64,000 nt of DNA from Pseudomonas fluorescens. GTDB taxonomy: Bacteria > Pseudomonadota > Gammaproteobacteria > Pseudomonadales > Pseudomonadaceae. The first letter of the stretch is position 1. Each line of letters opens with the position of its first letter. The stretch spans positions 62,001 to 126,000 of the forward strand of contig NZ_CP012831.1 in assembly GCF_001307275.1 (NCBI RefSeq). The letters run 5' to 3'. Below are positions 62,777 to 64,000 of the stretch, piece by piece. A model generated the notes under the pieces. That model searched no databases. It was given only the letters and a program-made list of their open reading frames with translations, and was not told the DNA's origin. The position numbers were made by a program, and so were the translations under genes.

Positions 62777-64000
62777 ATGCCCTCACTGAAGATCGTTCTG
62801 CTGTCCAGCGCATTCAACGGCTTGACCCAACGCGCCTGGCTGGACCTGCGCGAGGCCGGTTATCGCCCCAGCGTGGTGCTGTTCACCGATGCGGCTTCGG
62901 TCTGCCGGCAAATCGAAGAAAGCGGCGCCGATCTGGTGATCTGCCCGTTTCTCAAGGACCGCGTACCCGAGCAGTTGTGGCGCAACCCACGGCGCCCCGT
63001 GGTGATCATTCATCCGGGGATTGTCGGCGATCGCGGTGCCAGTGCCCTGGACTGGGCGATCACCCGGCAGCCCGAACGCTGGGGTGTCACCGCATTGCAG
63101 GCGGTGGAGGAAATGGATGCCGGGCCCGTGTGGGCCACGTGGGAATTCGACCTGCCCAAAGGCCTGCGTAAATCGGAGCTGTATAACGGTCCGGTCAGCG
63201 ACGCGGCCATTCGTTGCATCCGCGAGGTCGTGGAAAAATACCATGACGGTTTCGTCCCGGTGCCACTGGACTATGGCCGCCATGACGTGATCGGGCGCCT
63301 GCAACCGAACATGACCCAGGACGATCGCAGCTTCAGCTGGCACGACAGCAGCGGTTTCATCAAGCGTTGCATCGACGCCGCGGACGGTCAGCCCGGTGTG
63401 CTCGCAAGCCTGGCCGGCGAACAGTTTTACCTGTACGACGCCCATCCGGACGTTCGCCGCGGCCTGCCCGGCGAGCTATTGGCCATGCGTGACGATGCGG
63501 TGCTGGTGGCGACAGGGGATGCCAGCCTGTGGATCGGCGCACTGCGCCGCAAACCGCAACCCGGCGAACAGACCTTCAAGCGCCCGGCGCGCCATGTACT
63601 GTCGAACCACCTCGAAGGTATCCCGGTGCTCGACAGTTCCCTGGGCCGGCAGCCGTTCAGCGACGAACCCTATCAACCCATTCGTTACCGCGAATGCGGC
63701 CATGTCGGGGAGCTGACGTTCGAGTTCTATAACGGCGCGATGAGCACTGAGCAATGCCAGCGCCTGGTGGCGGCATTGCGCTGGGCCAAGTCCCGGGACA
63801 CCCAGGTGCTGTTGATCCGTGGTGGGCGCGGCAGCTTTTCCAACGGCGTGCACCTGAACGTGATCCAGGCCGCCGCCGAGCCGGGCCTGGAAGCCTGGGC
63901 CAACATACAAGCCATCGACGACGTTTGCCTGGAGCTGTTCAGCGCCCGGCAACTGGTGGTCAGCGGCCTGACAGGGAACGCCGGGGCCGGCGGTGTGATG
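62777..64000 (+). CDS. hoxX: HoxX-like formyltransferase/enoyl-CoA hydratase fusion (partial, cut by window edge)
   Basis: The first 408 codons are present. The N-terminal half is a 10-formyl-tetrahydrofolate transferase-like domain (SSAFNGLTQRAW, HPGIVGDRG at 79-87, EEMDAGP with Asp114). From about residue 310 a crotonase domain begins (oxyanion region GGRGSFSNGVHLN, then GNAGAGGVM at the edge). This order is that of HoxX, which makes CO for the active site of oxygen-tolerant [NiFe]-hydrogenases. No hydrogenase gene is in view, so an orphan or repurposed role is possible. AAGGAAG precedes the ATG. Confidence 0.85.
   Translation, partial: MPSLKIVLLSSAFNGLTQRAWLDLREAGYRPSVVLFTDAASVCRQIEESGADLVICPFLKDRVPEQLWRNPRRPVVIIHPGIVGDRGASALDWAITRQPERWGVTALQAVEEMDAGPVWATWEFDLPKGLRKSELYNGPVSDAAIRCIREVVEKYHDGFVPVPLDYGRHDVIGRLQPNMTQDDRSFSWHDSSGFIKRCIDAADGQPGVLASLAGEQFYLYDAHPDVRRGLPGELLAMRDDAVLVATGDASLWIGALRRKPQPGEQTFKRPARHVLSNHLEGIPVLDSSLGRQPFSDEPYQPIRYRECGHVGELTFEFYNGAMSTEQCQRLVAALRWAKSRDTQVLLIRGGRGSFSNGVHLNVIQAAAEPGLEAWANIQAIDDVCLELFSARQLVVSGLTGNAGAGGVM

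Overview
The window is about 64 kb of GC-rich chromosome from a fluorescent pseudomonad, most likely the Pseudomonas fluorescens species complex. The evidence is the gacA-uvrC-pgsA-tRNA-Gly block, a Cti fatty acid isomerase, an aerobic CobN-type cobalamin route, a HbcR-type 3-hydroxybutyrate locus, and 16 REP/REPIN loci of the pseudomonad type (arms such as GTGGGAGCGAGCTTGCTCGC). The assignment rests on gene content and protein recognition only; no search was run.

Region 1 (1-5.7 kb) is accessory DNA. A Hachiman anti-phage system (hamA, and hamB running off the left edge) is followed by about 1.3 kb with no recognisable gene. That gap holds a displaced 3' end of tRNA-Pro(GGG) with its own terminator. 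A P4-type tyrosine integrase then abuts the 3' end of an intact tRNA-Gly(GCC). This looks like the integrase-proximal end of a genomic island in tRNA-Gly, with a second attachment-site scar inside it.

Region 2 (5.7-14.6 kb) is core: pgsA, uvrC, gacA, a GNAT acetyltransferase and a nitrilase-family amidase. Next comes a DAHP synthase preceded by a short aromatic-rich leader peptide, a textbook-looking transcription attenuator and a second aromatic-rich short ORF. An Ig-repeat protein, a lipase and a parvulin follow.

Region 3 (14.6-30.8 kb) holds a yejABEF peptide importer, then a sigma-54 activator, GntP-type permease, 3-hydroxybutyrate dehydrogenase and acetoacetyl-CoA synthetase (3-hydroxybutyrate to acetoacetyl-CoA, with a visible sigma-54 promoter). 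After these lie a PilU-like ATPase, a hybrid histidine kinase and a second parvulin.

Region 4 (30.9-37.7 kb) is a one-direction catabolic cluster: amino-acid ABC importer, RidA, IclR regulator, fold-type III PLP deaminase/dehydratase and a 2-keto-3-deoxygluconate-type kinase. Together they suggest breakdown of an amino sugar acid such as D-glucosaminate to KDPG.

Region 5 (38-50 kb) contains a Cys-rich exported protein, a PLD-family protein and a divergent cobalamin locus. Leftward run cobW-cobN-chlI-VWA, rightward run cbtB-cbtA-cobE-cobM, and each side has its own cobalamin riboswitch.

Region 6 (50-64 kb) is nfuA, cti, B12-dependent metH, a DUF2970 protein, a 37-residue membrane protein, cysI with a DUF934 partner, sohB, a histidine phosphatase and an SCP2-domain protein. 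A HoxX-like formyltransferase/crotonase fusion is cut by the right edge; no hydrogenase gene is in view.
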